A stretch of 64,000 bases of DNA, from contig JBOZIK010000001.1 of assembly GCA_051453625.1 (NCBI GenBank), forward strand, positions 204,622,364 through 204,686,363, in the 5' to 3' direction. The stretch's first letter is position 1; every line of letters begins with the position of its first letter. Below, in pieces: positions 60,951 to 64,000 of this stretch. The notes below the pieces were generated by a model, which saw only the letters and a program-made list of their open reading frames with translations, searched no databases and was not told where the DNA came from. This DNA comes from Welwitschia mirabilis (Eukaryota; Gnetophyta; Gnetopsida; Welwitschiales). The position numbers and the translations under genes were made by a program.

Positions 60951-61679
60951 CCAATTTCCTCCTTCATTTCTAGGTTATCTTCTATACCTGATATGCTTGT
61001 GGTGGAAGACTGAAGGACAAGAGGTCCATGCAGAGCTACAGAAAGAATTTTCCTTGGTTTTAGGCTAAGTTTCTTTTATTAAGGTGTTGTTATTATATTT
61101 GCAAGTGGATGCAATATTCTTGAATACTATTTTGAATTAATACAATAATTATTTTGTTTCTGTTCTATATTTTCCTCATGGTTTACATTGATCATAGGTT
61201 ATTGTGACAACTCTATGATTTATCTATATCATAAGGGCAACCTTTGTTAAGGTTGACCTTATTTAGTATTAGATTTGCATTGTTTTTCTATTCCATTTCT
61301 TATTGCATTTATCATTCTACTTGGTAGATCTTATAGTTTATATTGGTTAAGAACTAGTGAATGTTCTTCTTAATTGATATAAATTATAAAGAAGATAGTC
61401 CTTATGACAGAAAGACTAAGATCTAAGTGAAATCCATTTCATTTGAATTTCATCTTCATTTACTTGCATTGCATTTACTTATTTATTTCATTCCAATTTT
61501 TATAAGATAAAAGATAAAAAAATATATTGGAAATCAATTCTCTAACTCTAATCCTAGATCATTGGGATTACAACATTGGGGTGAACTTTCATCTATACTA
61601 GCATGTGTTTTTCTATAAGTTATTTGAATTATAGGTTTACCTAAAGAGCTTTAAGATTGCATAAATTCATATCACAATA

Positions 61680-62404
61680 GCCTTTACTTAAATGTATAGC
61701 ACATCATAAAATAATTGTATCTAATATAAAAATTAAAATATCTCAATAATATGTAAATGATGAGTATAATACCTTACAAATGAAAATGGACACAATGATA
61801 ATACTCAAAAAATAATGTTTAAATAAAATCATAAGTTTTTAATACAATCCACGAAGGGAAGATACATAATACAATATAATAAATCCCTTTTCTCATCATG
61901 CCAAAATAAATTCCTAATATGCAACAAGCTTAAATGTAGGTGGAGAAGATGAAGGATGCTCAGAATTTATAGGAAATGATAATTAAGGATTGTCATGATG
62001 GAATAAGTAGTCTCATATCTCTATGCTCTGATTGCTTCTAGGATGTCAACTATCACATCATGCTCAATGCATAATATTCAATGACATACATCAATTAGTT
62101 GCTCCTCAGTGTGCTAAAATCTCCTCTCAACTATGGATATCCTCTATTATATCTTAATGAAGCCTCAGTCCATATCCTCTCTAAATATCTATCAGGAGGA
62201 CCTGTATCTACTTAATAATCACACTTATTGCAAGTCTTTATACCTAAGATGTCTTTGCCTCTTCTTGAATCTAGATGCCCATGTCCTATAGGTACAAGCT
62301 AAAGTTTAAAGATGTGTAAGTCTCTACTCACCCATTGACTCAAGTATATCAAAGAATTTGAATATAGCTAAGAGGAGGCATGGATATCTAAGAGTTTGAA
62401 TGTA
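61680..62404 (-). pseudogene. Extra-ORF remnant (copy B), antisense to flanking element
   Basis: Aligns by eye with 42,260-42,980 in the same orientation (for example GGTGGA(A/G)AAGA(A/T)G(A/G)AGG, GATGGA, GCACATGTC/GCCCATGTCCTATA). The minus strand shows the same coiled-coil block with HTEEQLIDV and IEHDVIVDILEAI opposite HIEEQLTEM and IKHKVTVDITKIF of copy A. Copy B lacks a stretch of roughly 25-30 codons of the coil. It is cut by the gap at 62,405. It lies between a plus-strand LTR and its PBS, so it is either a nested insertion or a misjoin. Confidence 0.6.
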
Positions 62405-62504
62405 NNNNNNNNNNNNNNNNNNNNNNNNNNNNNNNNNNNNNNNNNNNNNNNNNNNNNNNNNNNNNNNNNNNNNNNNNNNNNNNNNNNNNNNNNNNNNNNN
62501 NNNN
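62405..62504. other. Assembly gap (100 N)
   Basis: Placeholder N run separating copy B from the PBS remnant. The flanks are not duplicated. Confidence 0.99.
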
Positions 62505-62521
62505 TGCCATTGACGAGGAAG
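62505..62521 (+). other. Athila-type PBS, 3' part
   Basis: TGCCATTGACGAGGAAG directly after the gap corresponds to bases 4-20 of the Athila PBS as I recall it, with four differences, three of them C->T or G->A. The leading TGG would lie in the gap. Confidence 0.55.
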
Positions 62522-62669
62522 ACCACAAGGAACTAGGAGAATTTTCATTAATCAGATAAGTACCTTAAATCTATTATTCAAGTTATTTATTTAAGTTAAT
62601 GTTGTATTTCCAATGTAGTTTAAAGTAGATTTATTTTTTCATAATTTTATTTTTTGCAATTTTTCTTGG

Positions 62670-63015
62670 AAATCCTATTATTTTAAATATCATCCCAATG
62701 ACCTAGGACATGATAGTTTAAAATTATGAAATTGTTTTCTATTTTTCACAATTTTACTTTTTTTTTATAATAAACTATCATTATGTCTGTCGTCTCTATG
62801 ACAAAAAGGACGATAATCCTGTAAATTTTCTGTGTTTCAATATTTTCTTTGCTGTAAGTTAAATTAATTGTCATTCTTTCTATCATCTCCATAACATTTT
62901 GGATGATAGTCTAGTTTTCTTCTATTAGAATTTTTGTTTTTTTGGATTTTTATTACTATGATCATCATCCTTTCTGTCATCTCCACAACTAGGTGCATGA
63001 CGGTCTGCTATTTTT
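62670..63015 (+). repeat. Four-copy 93-bp tandem repeat, each with a hairpin
   Basis: Units are phased at about 62,689, 62,788, 62,881 and 62,975. Each carries a short inverted repeat around a 12-16 nt loop: TATCAT/ATGATA, TGTCGTC/GACGATA, CTATCATC/GATGATAG and CTGTCAT/ATGACGG. It lies in the leader between PBS and gag. The related minus-strand leader at 51.7-52.1 kb has at most one trace. Confidence 0.75.
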
Positions 63016-63274
63016 TATTTTGGCTTTTTATTAGTTGATTGAGTATGTAAGGACATGGTGAATTCTGGTAAAAAGAAAAATATTAGAGAGAACAGAACCT
63101 GATTAAAGAAAAAATCAAAGAAGAATTATTTGACTCTGAGCTAAATACAAGTATGCACATCCCAGGTATGCAAATTCCCAGAATTAAAGAAGAAGAATTT
63201 TCTGCTTTTATTGTTTCAGAATCAATTGTTAAAAAAATTGTAGTGTAAAAGTAGATTATATTATTTCTTTGAAT
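63016..63274 (+). other. Leader of second Athila-like element
   Basis: Contains GAGTATGTAAGGACATGGTG and CTAAATACAAGTATGCAC, both shared with the leader of the minus-strand element at 51.5-51.8 kb. Ends at the gag start. Confidence 0.6.
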
Positions 63275-64000
63275 ATGTCAAACATATCAAAATCAACCCA
63301 AAAACAAAAGCAAGTTGTTTTATCTAATACTCCAATCATAATAAAAACTTTTTCCTCAAATGTAAATGTTACTCTTAGGGATTTAATTGCAAATAGAAAA
63401 TGTGAAATTTAAAATTCTTTTGATTTACCTTCTGGAGATGATGTAGAATTAAGANNNNNNNNNNNNNNNNNNNNNNNNNNNNNNNNNNNNNNNNNNNNNN
63501 NNNNNNNNNNNNNNNNNNNNNNNNNNNNNNNNNNNNNNNNNNNNNNNNNNNNNNGAAATGTATTAATGATCTAAATAAGATAGTAAAGTTTCTAATCAAG
63601 GAAAAGAAGGAGCTATAGTCAAAGTATAGAATGGTTTAAATCAAAATATTTAAACTTACTCAAAAGGTAAAGAGCTTGTTTAATTTTGTAAGTAAATTTT
63701 CAAATAGTTTAACTAAATTGAAATAAATTCTTGGGATATAGAAATTAATTCATGACAAGAAAGCTATTGGGTTTGTCTTTCAAAGACTATGAAATTAGAT
63801 CAATTAGGTAAAATGACAAAATCATTATGTGTAAAAAATTACATGCCATTTTTTGTGGTAATTTATAATATTTTAAATTATTTTGTAATACTAGAAAGTT
63901 AATGTTCTTTTCAAATTCTATTAGTACTTTTTTTTTCTGAATTTATTCCAAGGGGACGTATTCCATAATAGTCCAAATAGACTAAGTAGGTTGGAGCTGA
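63275..64000 (+). pseudogene. Start of gag of second Athila-like element, partial
   Basis: ATG at 63,275 opens a frame MSNISKSTQKQKQVV, then FSSNVNVTLRDLIANRKCEI, a stop, and NSFDLPSGDDVELR, which aligns with KTNFNVTLKELIINTKCKI, stop, NPFNLPLGDDVKLR of the element at 51.4 kb. Both copies have a stop right after the same I residue, likely an ancestral Gln. N fills 63,455-63,554. Beyond it the frame is broken and runs off the window, so the rest of gag and pol should lie to the right. Confidence 0.65.
63455..63554. other. Assembly gap (100 N)
   Basis: Placeholder N run inside the gag remnant. The flanks are not duplicated. Confidence 0.99.

Larger units (their letters stand above)
60327..61676 (+). 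repeat. Athila-like LTR, plus orientation
   Basis: Starts TGTGATGCCAATTT... (compare TGCGATGCCAACTT for the LTR at 1-691 on the minus strand) and ends near ATTCATATCACA. Shared blocks with the other LTRs include TATTTTGAGTGC near the start, a TATA-containing middle, TTAAGGTGTTGTTATTATAT (61,079-61,098), and TCAATTCTC...TTGGGATTACAACATTG (61,534-61,580). It carries a 104-bp tandem duplication. It is richer in G and C than the rest of the window, so it is probably younger than the LTRs at 39 and 52 kb. Confidence 0.75.

Noticed and set aside
1-64000. CRISPR arrays, bacterial operons, riboswitches, prophage
   Set aside because: None seen; repeat spacing, LTRs and plant transposon families identify eukaryotic nuclear DNA.

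Overview
This is AT-rich eukaryotic nuclear DNA, almost certainly from a flowering plant. The basis is the transposon content: Ty3/gypsy elements with Athila/Tat-type gag, protease, RT, RNase H and integrase; Ty1/copia integrases; a DUF4283-type LINE ORF1; a TRIM; and a CACTA transposon. No intact host gene, rRNA or tRNA is visible, and there are no bacterial gene arrangements. CpG is very rare by eye, and old coding frames are broken mostly where C->T or G->A turns a Gln or Trp codon into a stop. This suggests long-methylated, deaminated repeat-rich chromatin. The species cannot be fixed from the window; an unusually AT-rich plant genome (parasitic lineages are one possibility) is only a guess. 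Eleven runs of N mark a draft scaffold, and three of them are flanked by near-identical sequence.

Layout: 1-691 is an Athila-like LTR end. 0.7-5.3 kb holds minus-strand gypsy protease and RT remnants plus a LINE ORF1 remnant. 5.3-11.6 kb is almost featureless, with one doubtful zinc-knuckle remnant. 11,631-23,238 is a minus-strand Ty1/copia element with two long LTRs, an iMet-type primer binding site and integrase remnants; a compound TRIM (17,253-18,503) lies inside it. 23.2-27.9 kb is unassigned. 27.9-32.9 kb is a plus-strand gypsy pol remnant interrupted by a 2.7-kb CACTA element (29,005-31,727) that contains a perfect 46-bp-arm palindrome and an exon-like ORF. 33-39.2 kb is mostly unassigned.

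39,210-53,405 is the best-preserved structure: a 14.2-kb minus-strand Athila-like element with both LTRs, PBS, gag, PR, RT, RNase H, integrase, an extra ORF downstream of pol, and a polypurine tract. 53.4-57.4 kb carries a minus-strand copia gag/integrase remnant. 60,327-64,000 holds the 5' part of a second Athila-like element on the plus strand (LTR, PBS remnant, hairpin-forming tandem repeats, start of gag) running off the window; an antisense copy of the extra ORF and a gap lie between its LTR and PBS.

Nothing here is expected to make a functional protein. The interest lies in nested insertions, multimeric TRIM structure, the deamination record, recent-looking palindromic and tandem structures, and assembly artefacts. 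All homology calls were made by reading translations by eye; no search was run.
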